NCBI RefSeq assembly: GCF_020360975.1
Contig: NW_025408667.1
Location: forward strand, 1,736,001 to 1,800,000
DNA length: 64,000 nucleotides
Source of the DNA: Hirsutella rhossiliensis
Lineage: Eukaryota > Ascomycota > Sordariomycetes > Hypocreales > Ophiocordycipitaceae
Reading direction: 5' to 3'
A program made the translations under genes and the position numbers. This document shows, piece after piece, positions 24,250-34,999 of this stretch (positions within the stretch are counted from its first letter, which is position 1; every line of letters begins with the position of its first letter). Under the pieces are notes generated by a model. That model was not told the origin of the DNA and searched no databases. It saw only the letters and a program-made list of their open reading frames with translations.

Positions 24250-25017
24250 ACGCTTTTATCGGCTAGATCTTAATTACGGCTATAAGTTACGCTTAATCTA
24301 TAGTAGCTAGCTATAACTACTTAAGAGTAATAATAGACTAAACTAAATAATAGTTAATTCGTTATAGTAATATACTAATTCTATTATAGCCGATACTATT
24401 TAACTTAAGACGGCTATATAGTATACTAACGGTAAGGATAAATAACCCGTTAGTCGCTTACCGACCCCTAAGCTTACTTTAAGCGTCGAAGATACTAAGA
24501 TAGTAGTAGATATTACTTAAAGGGCCGCGAAAGATACTAAGTACTAAGCCTCTTTTATATTAATAAAGCCGCTTACTTAGTCGCCCTAAGATACTATTAA
24601 AGCTATAGACGAAGATATTAAGCGAATAATAAAATATCTTAGGGATACTTATATAGAGATCTTAGCGATAGATCCTAACTCTTTTAACGCTAATAAATTA
24701 ATTATATAGAGACGCTTAAGCTATATAATATATTTATACTTTTACTAGTAAAAGAATATAAAGGACGCGTTTAAGAGTATATAAGACTTATATATTAATT
24801 ACGTATACCTATTAATATATAAGATAGAGCTATAAGATACTATAAGTAAAATTAGTATTAACTAGCTATTTATTAGTAAGGTATACTCTTAAGATAATAA
24901 GACCGACTTATAAGTAAACGATAATTCCTTAAAAGAAATAGATATTATATAAGAGATAAAGGAAGATAATATACCTATCTTACTTATATATATAAATAAT
25001 ACTTACTATAAAGCGAT
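24250..25017 (+). pseudogene. Unrecognised ~250-codon gene inside the inverted-repeat element
   Basis: One plus-strand frame reads as a convincing hydrophilic protein if TAA/TAG are taken as former CAA/CAG. Clear stretches from about 24,431 include QPVSRLPTPKLT, ASFILIKPL, IKAIDEDIKRIIKYLRDTY, LAIDPNSFNA, RRLSYIIYLYFY, DAFKSI and DLYINYVYLLIYKIEL, ending near INNTYYKAI. It is Lys/Ile/Asp-rich, possibly helical or coiled coil, with no catalytic motif I recognise. It is the only coding-like part of the element. It may be a transposase of an unfamiliar family, a captured host gene, or the single-copy segment between two inverted repeats. Confidence 0.5.
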
Positions 25018-25565
25018 AGTATTTAAGCTATCTTTATTATTATTAATACTATTACTAGGTCTAGCTTTAAAAAAGCTATAATTAACTTTAAGCTATAGTA
25101 GCGCTCCTTTACTCTATCTTTAATATACTATATATATACTTAAACTATAAGCTAAGTATCGCTACTAAGCTTAAGATCTCTAAGGCTTAAGATCTCTATA
25201 AATTACTACTTATTAAAATTATAGTATAGCTATACTATATATAACTATAATAAATAGAGCTTATTAAACAATCTATTTAAGGATAGGTATATATATATTA
25301 TATATACTCTTTATCCTTATAAAGTATAAGTTAATAATTACTCCTTAATTTAGCGGACTTATAACTTAAGAATATAATAAGGTATTAGATAGTAATAAGC
25401 TATATTATCGCGGTAATATATAAAGTATATCTACTTACTTTTATTTACTTCTTTATATATATTATTATAAGGTAAAGTAATTAGGTCTTTCTTTATTTAG
25501 TCTTATCCCTCCTTCTTTAACTTTCTCTTTTAAAGGTATTAGTATTAAATATTTAATATTTATTA
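25018..25565 (-). repeat. Inner part of right inverted arm
   Basis: This is the reverse complement of about 23,715-24,242. It ends at the target site of the LINE fragment (ATTTATTA, 25,558-25,565). Confidence 0.82.
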
Positions 25566-26204
25566 TCTAAGCTATTAAGGCGGCTAAAGGCCTTAGGGCT
25601 AAGGGTCTAAGTAAGTACTATATATCTATTTAAAAGACCCCCTGCTTAGCCCTTAGCCTAGAAAAGGACCTTATAAGGAGGCCTAGGCTAACCCTCTTAG
25701 CCTTTTACTAGCTCCTCTTTAAGGCCGGCTTCTTATTTTCCTTTCTAAAAAGGACTAATAAGGTAGACCGAGACGGCTACCGCTATAGCTAAGGAAGGTA
25801 TATAGCTAGGCACCTTATCCTAAGGTACCCGAACTATAAGAGGGAAAGAGAGGTCCTTTACTAGACCTCTAAGAGATAGAAGGGGGCCCTTAGCCTACTT
25901 ATTTAGTATAGCTCTAAGGAAGAAAGGGAAGCCCTTTTAACCTTCTTAGCTAAAATAAAGATAGGGATAGCTAAGTAGCTCGAAAAGGAGTAACCTAGGG
26001 CCCTAGGGCCCTTAAAAGGGAAAATTACTACGTAAGAAGAACTAAACTAACCTTTCTTTTATTATTACCTTTATAGCTACCCTTTCCCTAATTAGTTATA
26101 AGCCCCTAGGCTTTATAGCTAGCTAGGACTACTAATAAGGGCCTAGGCCCTTACTAGCCTTACTATAGCCTTAGAGGCTATATATAAGTAATAATATAAA
26201 AAAA
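25566..26204 (+). mobile_element. 5'-truncated LINE (3' end) with A-tail and TSD
   Basis: A 639-bp insertion splits the right arm. It ends in a run of eight A (26,198-26,205) and is flanked by ATTTATTA (25,558-25,565) and ATCTATTA (26,205-26,212), an 8-bp target-site duplication with one RIP-type difference. The uninterrupted left arm has a single copy of the site. The plus-strand frame reads HLILRYPNYKREREVLY and EREALLTFLAKIKIGIAK, the typical C-terminal end of fungal LINE ORF2 proteins after the Cys-His region. It is more GC-rich than the arm. Confidence 0.82.
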
Positions 26205-26746
26205 ATCTATTAACTTATTTACTATATTAAGATCGATATTATATCCTTATAACTACTTATATAAGAGCCTAATATCTTATTTTATTATCGTAGTAACGCG
26301 GCCTTAAAGGACGTATTACTTAAAGGTCTATTAATTTAGTTTATAGGATTATTTTAAGAGATATAGCAGATTATCTTATAAATATACCTTTTAAGGAGTT
26401 ATAAGAGTTAAGGCTTTATATAAACTTATAGTTCTTTATAACTTATTAGCGTATATATATAGATAAAGTATAGGGTTCTCTATCTATATATATCTACTTA
26501 AGATAGTTAAGTATAGTTATAAGGAGTATTAGATAGCCTTAGGTATACTATAGCTAAATATATATACTTTACTTATACCTTAACTAGTACTATAAAACTA
26601 AGGCTATTATAGCTAAACGTATAATATATAGTAGTATTAAGAGTTATAATACTTTAAATTAAGAGTATATACCCCGGTAATATTTATATATATAAGTTAT
26701 TAGGCTTTATAAATAAATTATTTTCCGACCTTAGAATAATAATATT
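26205..26746 (-). repeat. Outer part of right inverted arm
   Basis: This is the reverse complement of 23,358-23,740 followed by 18,188-18,377. It spans the Copia-II insertion point without interruption, so it serves as the empty site. The first eight bases are the right copy of the LINE duplication. Confidence 0.82.
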
Positions 26747-27689
26747 GCCTTTAAGTTATATATATTCTATTCTTACTAAGATTATAAATATAGCGGCCGG
26801 ATTTCGAGGTATCGCTAGGTTCTAAAAACAGCTTATATTCTAGGGATACTATAACTTTACCCTCTTAGATCTTAGGATGCCCTAATACCCTAGAACGCGA
26901 GATTAGCTAATTTCTAGTAGTTTTTTAACTAAATAAGATATTTCTAGTTATTATTCTTATTTAACGTCCTATAGTATATATATATCTTATTAAGCTAAGA
27001 GCGTAGGTAGAAAGATAAGGGTAAGTATAATTAAGTTTAAATAATAATATATATTTTCTATCTATTTATATAATATTAACGGGGTATTTATATAAATAGA
27101 TATTAATCTAGGACCTATAGTAGCCTTAAATTAGTACTAATTCCTATATATCTTAATTAGGGCAATATTCCTTTACTCTATCGATACTTAACTTAAGTCC
27201 TTATATCTAACCTACCTCTTTTACTAGAGTTTATACGTATATAGATTAAACCGTTAGTCTACTCCCTTTAATATACCCCCTTTACCTTAGTCTTACTAAG
27301 TAAGTAAGGTAAATAAGTAAAAGAGATAAGCGAATTATCTAATCTTATTAAATATCTAGTAAGTAAAGCTATTACCGTTAAGGGAGATACTCTTTATAAT
27401 ATCTTCCTTAGTATTATAACTAAGAGCATTTTAATAAGTTAATACTAGTAAAATAATAGGTCTATCCTAGGCCTAGGCAATACTTAGAGAGTATCTATAT
27501 CTCTCTTTAAGTAGTAATACTATTAAAACTATCCTTTAGTATATTAGCTTTAATTAATACTACCGGTCTCCCTTATATCCCTAGCTACTTAATAAAAGCT
27601 TTATGCTTTTACTAGGGAAGGACCTTTATTATTCTATTAGTAGGATTCTCTATAAACTTAATCTATATAATCTATAGTCTTTTATTTTA

Positions 27690-29200
27690 AACCTCCTATT
27701 AAAGCTAATAATAATAGATATCGATATACTTAAGGTTTATCTTAAGCTTCGCGCTTAGTTTAGTTAAGAGCTTAATAGTCTATAGGTTATTATACTATAG
27801 CTTATTAGTGCCTTTTAACTTAATATTAAGCTCTTTAATTAGCCGGGAAAATTATATTTACTTTTTTACCGCGCTTAATAGGGCTAGTAATTCAGCCTCT
27901 ATAAACGATATCGTTATAGTCGCTTATTTTATAGCCTTCTAGTTAACGGGTCCGCTTAAAAATAAGAAGATATAACCCTATAAGGATTTTTAAGTCTCTA
28001 GGTTATCTATAAAAGATAAATTAAAAGCGTAAAGGAACCTATATTTAGCTTCTTTAACTAAGAAGTAAATATAGCAATCTCTTATATAATAAAGGTATAC
28101 TAAGTATCTCCTAGCCTCTCTCTTATACTTTAGGCCTAGGTTATAGCTAAATTATATTAGTTTTCTAACTAAGAATATATTATCGGGTCTAATATAAATC
28201 GCTAGGTAAAGAATTAAGCTAATTAAAGAGAGATATTAATAAACCTCGTCCTTAGTAGCTATCTTCTTATATAGCTTAAGCTCTTTAGTTGTTATTAGGA
28301 TCTAAGGCACGCTAAGGATCTAATTATCGTCCTTAATATAGAATTTCTTAGCTATCTTTAAGAGATATAAGGCTTAAGAGAGCTAAAGCTTCTTTTAGGC
28401 CTTATCCTTAATAACTTTAATCCTTAGGAACTAGCAAAGTTCCCCTATATAGTTAATAGTATATTCCTTTATAATAGTAGCGTAAAGTTCTTTTTATTTA
28501 GCCTTCTTTTCTTTTAGATATATTATTATAATATTATCTATAAAGAAGAAGATAATAACTCCTTTATAAGTTATTATATAGGTATCTTCGATAAGTTATT
28601 AAGCGCCTAGCTTCTTAAAGAAGCCCGAGAGCTCTTTAAACTATAGCCTTAAAGCGATTTAAAGCCTATATAGTCCCTTAATAAGCTTTAAGCATAGCCT
28701 AGGCTTTAGGTAGCCTAGTAGTATTTAATAATAGATAGTATACTTAAGCTTATTATATAGAAACGCTGTTTTTATATTATACTATTTTATTTTAAGGTCT
28801 TTAAGATAGTAGAGTACTATTAATACTTTAAAGGTTCTTACTTATAGTATAGCCGCGTATATATCCTTATTATCTTTTAGCTACTAGTCTCTATAGACTA
28901 TAAGTCGGGCTTTAAAGCGAGTAATATAGCCCTACTAATCTAGTTTATATATATATACCTATTATAAAGGGATTCTAAAGTAACCGGCTTCTTTAACTAT
29001 CTTTCTAGCTACCTTAGTTTACGTTTTAAGCTTTATCTAGTCTTCTATTTTACGCCCTATCCCTATTATCTATTAGGGGGCGTATTCTAAAGCTATCGCG
29101 GCTTTAAAGGAGGTTAGTATAGGAGGTATATCCTTAATATAAAGCCTATACTTCGAGGTATTAGCAATAATATTATTAATAAAGGCCTTCTTTAGCTTCC
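27690..29200 (-). pseudogene. Copia-III reverse transcriptase and RNase H
   Basis: On the minus strand, YITRFKARLIV (fingers region; usual form YKARLVARG) is read near 28,930-28,900. VIIFFFIDNII follows at 28,533-28,550, a RIP-altered YVDDI box with the second Asp now Asn. RNase H gives SGPVN.KAIK.ATITISFIEAELLAL near 27,960-27,880 (SSTEAEY-type motif) and KLKINLKYIDI near 27,740-27,700 (K.KHIDI.YH-type end). Stop codons interrupt all of it. Confidence 0.82.
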
Positions 29201-29953
29201 TCTATCTCTTACCCTTAAGTATATTAGCGGGGTTTATCCCTTAAGACTTATCCCTTACTTTATAAGGTCGTTTTTTAGGTTATAATTATAACTCTAAGGT
29301 TAGGCTCTCCCTACCCCTTAGAGATAGCTCCTTAAATTCTAACTATTATAGCTCTTTAAGCGTACTACCCTTCGGATTAATAGGTAGCTTATTTAATCTA
29401 TCTAGGATCGGCGTGCCTAGTAATACCTAAGGCTCCTAGTTAGTCCGCGTAGGGCTTAAGATAATATTTAAGTTTTCTACCTCTAGGTCCTTACTCTTAT
29501 AGTAAGTAACCTCCTATAAGGTCACGCTAGTAGTAATAGAGCTTAGTAGGGAGGGCGAGGTTTCTTCCTCTACCTTATTATTTAAAGTGCTTAGAGGCGA
29601 AATATAGGCACTATCTATTATAGCCTTTATTAAAGTCTTTAAATTCAGTGCTTTTTATATCGCCTTATTTATAAAGGGTGCTATAATTAACTCTAAGGTA
29701 TACGGTATTATACTATTATCTATCTTATTATTAAAGTAACTATATACTCTTACTTCCTTTATATCTTCGTTATTAGGGACGTTTATCGCTTCTATTTAAT
29801 AAAGAATATTATATATATAAACCTAGATAGCTTCTATGTTTTCTTCCCTCTTTAGATTATATATTATTAACTTATTAAATTATATATTCGCTAAGACTAT
29901 TAGTTTAGCTTAGCGGATTAAGGGTATCTATACGATATACTAATAGGTCGATT

Positions 29954-30033
29954 ACCCTTATAGTATAGTAGTTATATACCTAGGAAGCCTACTAGCTATA
30001 ATGCTAGAGTCGGTTCGAATCTAGCTAGGGGCA
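29954..30033 (+). tRNA. tRNA-like sequence (degraded tRNA gene or SINE head)
   Basis: An A-box-like TAGTATAGTAG (29,961-29,971) and a perfect B-box-like GGTTCGAATCT (30,012-30,022) are spaced as in a tRNA gene. The T arm (stem 30,009-30,013 with 30,021-30,025, 7-base loop TTCGAAT), the D stem (29,963-29,966 with 29,976-29,979) and a RIP-weakened acceptor stem (29,954-29,960 with 30,026-30,032) can be drawn. The anticodon part is not standard: the distance is about 7 bases too long and it forms two small hairpins, so an intron, a long variable arm or SINE drift is possible. No identity is assigned. Confidence 0.45.
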
Positions 30034-30049
30034 CGATTAAATTTTAGTC

Positions 30050-30650
30050 GGACTAGTAGACTACGCTAACCTACTTATTAATTAGCTAATTAGCGCTTCT
30101 AGAAGCGCTTATAAATATACTAGTAGTCTAGCCCCGCTATAAGTAGGCCGGCCCGGACCTCGCCTACCCGGACCTAGCGACGAATTTGTTAGGACCTCCC
30201 CCTAACCCTGGTCCGGGCCCCCTAACTAGGAAAATAAAAACCCGGGGCTAATACTAGTAACTTAATAAGTACGGCGCGAAGCTAGTACGATAACCTAACT
30301 ACTAGCCTAGCTAAAGGCCGGCATTAATAAAAATTAGCCCGCTAAGCCTTATAGCGGAAAAAAAATAAGGCAGAGCCTAGGAAAATATTATTATAGGATA
30401 AGGTCGGAGATAATTATATAATTAACTATTAACTATTAACTAAAAACGCTCGTACTATTAATTAACGCTATATACCCCGCGTATATAAAGGAGTTACTTT
30501 CTAAGGTTACTTTATAGCGGGGCTAATATAATTCCGACTAACTATAACGATACCTAAGATAGCCGGCGTAAGATTACTACGTATTATAACCGCGACCTAG
30601 TATAAGGGCGGACTAGCTATAAAAGAGGGGAGGGTTTTCCTCTAAGTACT
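30050..30650. other. Unidentified segment within Copia-III
   Basis: This follows the tRNA-like sequence and is GC-richer around 30,130-30,245 (several CCCGGACC/GGTCCGGG-type words that can pair). It has no readable copia domain, so it may be an insertion, perhaps the body of a tRNA-derived element. No ends or duplication were found. Confidence 0.35.
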
Positions 30651-31059
30651 TTAGTTTTTCCCTTATATTTAACGTCGAAGTTCTAGATACCTTTAGATAG
30701 GTTACTAGTATAATCTTAATTAATAGGTCGATCTATAGCCTACTAAGTAACCGATATAAGCTCTTTACTTAAGTAAGGACTACGTTTTATATAACTTTAT
30801 ATACTTTAATATAGTAATTATTATTAAGTAAGCTATATAGCTAATAATAAGTAGGTAATTTATACTTAGCTAGACTTACTTAATATAGCTATATAGAGGG
30901 TTATAGTCCCTTATATAAGTTTACTATCGTTTATATAGGCTTTTCTAGCTATAATTAAATCTTTTAAGTAGCGTATAGTTAAGTAAATATATTACTATTT
31001 AGTAGGTCTTAGTTTAGAGCTCCTTTAAGAGGCGGGAGTCTAGGTTTATAAGCTAGGCC

Positions 31060-31985
31060 CTTTCTTTAACTATAGCCCTAGACCTTTCTATATACCTATT
31101 CTATTTAAACGTAGATAGAGCTAACTAAAAGACCTAAATACTTAATCCTTCGATAAATTTAACTAGCTCCTTTATTAAAAGGGCTTTTTCTCCGTTAGTA
31201 GCTAGGTTAATTAGTTTTATCCTATACTAGGTTTTTAGTATTAATATTAGCTTCTTAAAGGTATCTTAGACCTTAGTTTTACTCTTTAACGTATAATAAA
31301 ACCTTATCTTAGTCGTTATATATATAAAGAGCGTAAAGTACTTTTTACCCTTAAATCTAGCTACTAAGCTTAAGTATAAGTCGAAGCTAAATTAAGTACT
31401 AGCCCCTTTAGGTCGTAAAGTAGGCTCCTTATAAGAGACTTACCTCTTTACCTTACTTATTATATAGACCTTATATTTATATATAGCTAGTCCTTTTATC
31501 TTAGTTAGGTAGCTAAGGGGTTCTAGCCTTAGATATCCTAGCTATCTATATTAAAGGTCTACTTACCTACTTATTAGTAGCTTAGGAGCCCTACTTATAA
31601 TAAAGACGCTATATTAAGGCCGCTTTAAGAGGCTTATAATAACGTATTAGTCTTTAATTTTTATAAACTAACTAGAGTACGCCCTATAGGTTTATAATAG
31701 AGTATACTATTAACCTAGTTTTAATAGATCTTTATAATAATCCCTTAATAAGCTAAGAATATACTTATTAGTATCTCTAGGATATAGTAGCTGCTCTTAA
31801 GCTTTAAATTAATCCCTTTTTTTACTAGGATAATAGCTATGCCTACCCCCTTAACTTAGAAGGAGTTTTCTTTTACCTAGACTTCTTCTAACGATCCTTA
31901 GGTAAAGGTATCCTTATCGAACTATTATAGGTTATTAAAGATATATACGCTAGCCCTTAAATTATAAATAGCTTTATCCTTAAGA
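31060..31985 (-). pseudogene. Copia-III integrase and protease
   Basis: The integrase core on the minus strand reads FSFDLYLS.VARFKGKKYFTLFIY (first catalytic Asp within SFDLY; near 31,390-31,320), then NLATNGEKAL (RIP-altered TDNGxE region, second Asp lost) and NRYIERS near 31,075 (the EQNG..ER-type end holding the catalytic Glu). The protease region reads AIYNLRASVYIFNN at about 31,940-31,985, resembling the DSGAS.HI.ND box. All frames carry stop codons. Confidence 0.75.
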
Positions 31986-32383
31986 GAGTCTTTACTTATA
32001 TTAGTACTATATATATATAATACTATATTAGCCTATTTACTTAAGTTATTATTATTCTATAAGACTATAATATCTTTAGCTTTTAGCTTTTACTTTATAG
32101 CTTTAGTCTTATTTAAGGGGTTCTCCTTAAGGTGCTAGTTAATAGCCTCCTTTAGGTAGTCCCTAGGAATCTATCCTTTAAAGGGGTCTTTCTAAAATAT
32201 CGCTTTAAAGGTCTAGTAGTTTTCCTACTACTTATCCTTTTTATCCTAGTATTACTTATATACTAAGCACTTATATAACCCCTCTAGGCCGTTCCTAGTT
32301 CTTTAATTAGATAATCTTAGAGCGTTGTTTATATTATTAACCCCTAGGGTCTTTTAAGGTTTCCCTTTCTTCCTAAATCTAAC

Positions 32384-32663
32384 TGTCAGGGCCCTACCTG
32401 GGACCCCTGGGTTACCGTGACACACCTGGGGACTACTACGGAAACCGCGGACGGGCAGCTCCGGGCACGGGCAGCTCCGGGCACGGGCAGCTCCGACGGT
32501 AGGTACGGGCAGCCCCGTCATCCAGGTCCGAAGCGACAGGGAGGATATGAGGAGGTCACGGCGTTAGGAGTTATGTGGTTTTCTTTCCTCTTCATCTTAG
32601 TATTCTTTCGTTACAGAGTATCTTGCTAGCTTTGTCTGCAGTCCCCTTTCGCTCGCCGTGACA
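32384..32663. mobile_element. Unmutated solo LTR
   Basis: This 280-bp sequence begins TGTCAGGG, ends CGTGACA, and is flanked by perfect CTAAC duplications (32,379-32,383 and 32,664-32,668). Unlike everything around it, it is full of CA and TG and shows no RIP. The short inverted ends TGTCA/TGACA and the 5-bp duplication are those of an LTR. It contains a 16-bp tandem repeat (ACGGGCAGCTCCGGGC, 32,451-32,495, about 2.8 units), with a further partial copy near 32,505. A 70-codon open stretch at 32,417-32,629 is a by-product of the missing RIP. It inserted into the gag remnant of Copia-III. Confidence 0.88.
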
Positions 32664-32668
32664 CTAAC

Positions 32669-33230
32669 CTCCCTTTTAAAGTCAGTAATTAAGGTATATA
32701 AATAGGTTGCTAGGAGTCCTATTCTCTCTAGGAGTACGTTTAGTAGCTTAATCGTTATAGGCTAACTAGGGTCCTACTCTTTAGTCCCTTTAAGGAAGTC
32801 CTAACGAATCTTTATATTATTAATAGTTAAGACCGCTAGGTCTCTTAAATCTTAGATAACTTAGTCTAGCTACTCTACCTAAGCCTTTTAGTCCTAGGTT
32901 CCTTTCTTATTAATAATTTAATAATACCTTTTATCGATAAGGTTCTTTTCTTTCTTTACTAAAAGGAGAACCTTCTATTTAAGTTCTTTAATCTTATCCT
33001 AGGGCGTTAGCTATATTAAGGTCTCGCCTTAGAGCCCCTTACTAATAGACTTCTTAATTACCTCCTCGATCTATATTATAGCTTTTTCTCTAGCCTTAAA
33101 GCGGTCTAATTAATCCTAGAAGGTCTTCTCTTTATACTTAAAGAGGTCCTTAGTATCTTAAAGCTTCTTATTAAAGTCTTCCCTTACTACCTTATACTTA
33201 TTTTCTTTATTAAGAAAGCTTCCTTAGTAG
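32669..33230 (-). pseudogene. Copia-III gag remnant
   Basis: The minus-strand frame, read through stops, is rich in Lys, Arg, Glu and Leu and looks coiled-coil-like, as copia gag proteins often are. It continues across the solo LTR at 32,384-32,663. No zinc knuckle was recognised. The call rests mainly on position upstream of protease. Confidence 0.5.
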
Positions 33231-34499
33231 GGCCTTAGTCCCCCTTATTAAGAGTAGCGTAAGCGGATAGTAGTATAGTAAACGCGCCTTAGATACCGCC
33301 TACTAAAGGCTTAACTATTAGAGCCGTTACCTCGTAGTTAATACCTATAATTAACGCTCCCTATACTAATAGCTATAGTAATATAAGTCCTAAGAGTACA
33401 ATAGTCCGGTCTATAAGTATAGGCGCTATACTAAGGAAGCCTATAACTATATACGTCGATAGTAATAGTAACGACTAGCTCTTTATATAATAGGTAGTAG
33501 GGTAAGATAAACGACTATAGCTAGGCTACTTATTCTTCTTATAAATATCTAATATTATTTAAAGAACTAACCGGGCTTACTAAGCTTATAGGGTAAGAAA
33601 ATCTAGATATAGTAAGACCTAACTATATAAGTAGTACGTTATAAAGGGGAAGATTTATTAGTATTTAAGAGTATCTTAAAAAAAGGTTTAGCGGTATTAG
33701 TATTATATAGTATATATAGATTATATATAAGTAGAAACTATTATAATTCGGATTCCTATTATACTAATATCCTTTAGTCGCGATAAAAAGTATATAAAAC
33801 CTATAGGGGGAGGGGGGCGTATAATGGGTTAAGGTTATAAAGAGTAGCTATAAAGCTATCTAGCCCTAAGCTTACTTATAGGATTTATCTTTAAAGTAAC
33901 TTATTACTAGCTACTTACTATAAGGCACTAGTATCGGCTATATATATTATTATAAGGATAAAAGCTATAGATAGAAATAAAGTTAAAGATATATAGATAT
34001 AACGTAATAATAAGACGATCTTTAATTTTAGCTAGGGTTATAAAATTATTAGCCGCGAGATTATAAAATAAGTAAGGGGCCTCTTTAAAGTTAGCTAAGT
34101 AAAATAAGGTTATTTATATAGATAATTTACTATAAGTATAGTACTATATTTACTAACTAACTAATTATTTTTATTCCTTTAAGCTAGGATAAGATTTTAG
34201 TAGTTATATTCGGCTCTATAAGTCTATATAAGTTACTTACTATATAGTAGTAGTAGCGATAATAGCTATAAGTTATTAACTTTATTATCTCCCTAGAATT
34301 ATTCGCGGTATTACTAAGTAAGCTATTTATAAATATAATTATCTTTATTAGTCCTTTTTAAGTATAAATAAAAGTAAGTAATTAGTAAAAAAGTTAAAGG
34401 TAAGCGTTAGTAGAGCTAGGTTAGCTCGTTATAGCTAAGATAGGATCGAAGTTATTCTTAGGTATTAGTATAGCTAGAGGGAAGAAAGGGAAGGTAGGA
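33231..34499. other. RIP-mutated DNA, 5' region of Copia-III or an older host repeat
   Basis: No clear domain was read here. The 5' LTR of Copia-III should be within it but I did not find a matching repeat near 26,750-27,100. Some plus-strand runs near 34,000-34,400 look protein-like but are not identifiable. The right end was the target of Copia-I copy 2. Confidence 0.4.
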
Positions 34500-34504
34500 G
34501 ATAT

Positions 34505-34980
34505 TCTCGCGAAGAGAGATATAAGAAGTATATAAAAATGCACGAAGGTAAAATTAAAAGTAAGGGGTCGGATAGGTAAGGTAGAGAGATTTAATTCTTA
34601 CGGGGGCAGTAATTATAGTAGGGGAGTAATTATTATATTGCCTTAATTCTCCTTCTATCCTCTATCTAACGCCCTTTTTTATACCTATCTAGTATCTTAA
34701 TTAATAAAGAAGATCCTACTTAAAGAAGCTACTAATATCCTCTCGACTACCGAGCTTTTTACTAGGTTTTCCCCTCCTTTCTAGCTATTACCGGTATATC
34801 CGTCTTATCTCTTACTACCTCTATAAGAAGCTATCGCTACTTCTACTTCCCCTCTTACCCCTACCCTCCTCTCTATACCTCCTTTTAGCTCCTTCCTTAA
34901 AACCTATTTTTTAGCTTCCTAGGTCCCTCGTACTAAGGGATATCTCCTGAGAACTACGAAATTAGGCTACCTTCATGACA
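34505..34980 (-). repeat. Copia-I copy 2 3' LTR
   Basis: This 476-bp sequence is the reverse complement of the copy 1 LTRs. It ends CTTCATGACA, keeping the original TG start on the minus strand (TGTCATGAAG). The RIP load looks slightly lower here than in the other LTRs. Confidence 0.9.
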
Positions 34981-34999
34981 CACCCCTTAGCTATAGCCT

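Larger units (their letters stand above)
18188..26746. mobile_element. Long inverted-repeat (foldback-like) element with internal gene, twice interrupted
   Basis: Two arms of about 1.08 kb are reverse complements. The left arm is 18,188-18,377 plus 23,358-24,242; the right arm is 25,018-25,565 plus 26,205-26,746. They enclose about 775 bp. The left arm is split by Copia-II and the right arm by a LINE fragment. Removing both gives an element of about 2.95 kb. The outer ends read TATTATTATTCTAAGGTCGG; I could not fix a target-site duplication. The arms show no clear coding. It could be a foldback DNA transposon or two inverted copies of an unknown repeat around a single-copy segment. Confidence 0.78.
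26750..34499 (-). mobile_element. Copia-III, Ty1/copia, RIP-dead, with later insertions
   Basis: Copia-class domains lie in order on the minus strand: RNase H (27,690-27,960), reverse transcriptase (28,400-29,200), integrase (31,060-31,440), protease (about 31,935-31,985) and gag (about 32,100-33,230, split by a solo LTR). The gap of about 1.8 kb between integrase and reverse transcriptase is longer than usual and includes a tRNA-like sequence. I could not identify its LTRs, so both ends are approximate. It differs in sequence from Copia-I and Copia-II. Confidence 0.75.

Noticed and set aside
32417..32629. 70-codon open frame
   Set aside because: It lies wholly inside the unmutated solo LTR and spans its 16-bp tandem repeat; LTRs of this size do not code for proteins.
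26750..34499. LTR pair for Copia-III
   Set aside because: Candidate repeats near 26,760-27,200 and 33,560-34,060 did not align by eye, so I give approximate ends only.
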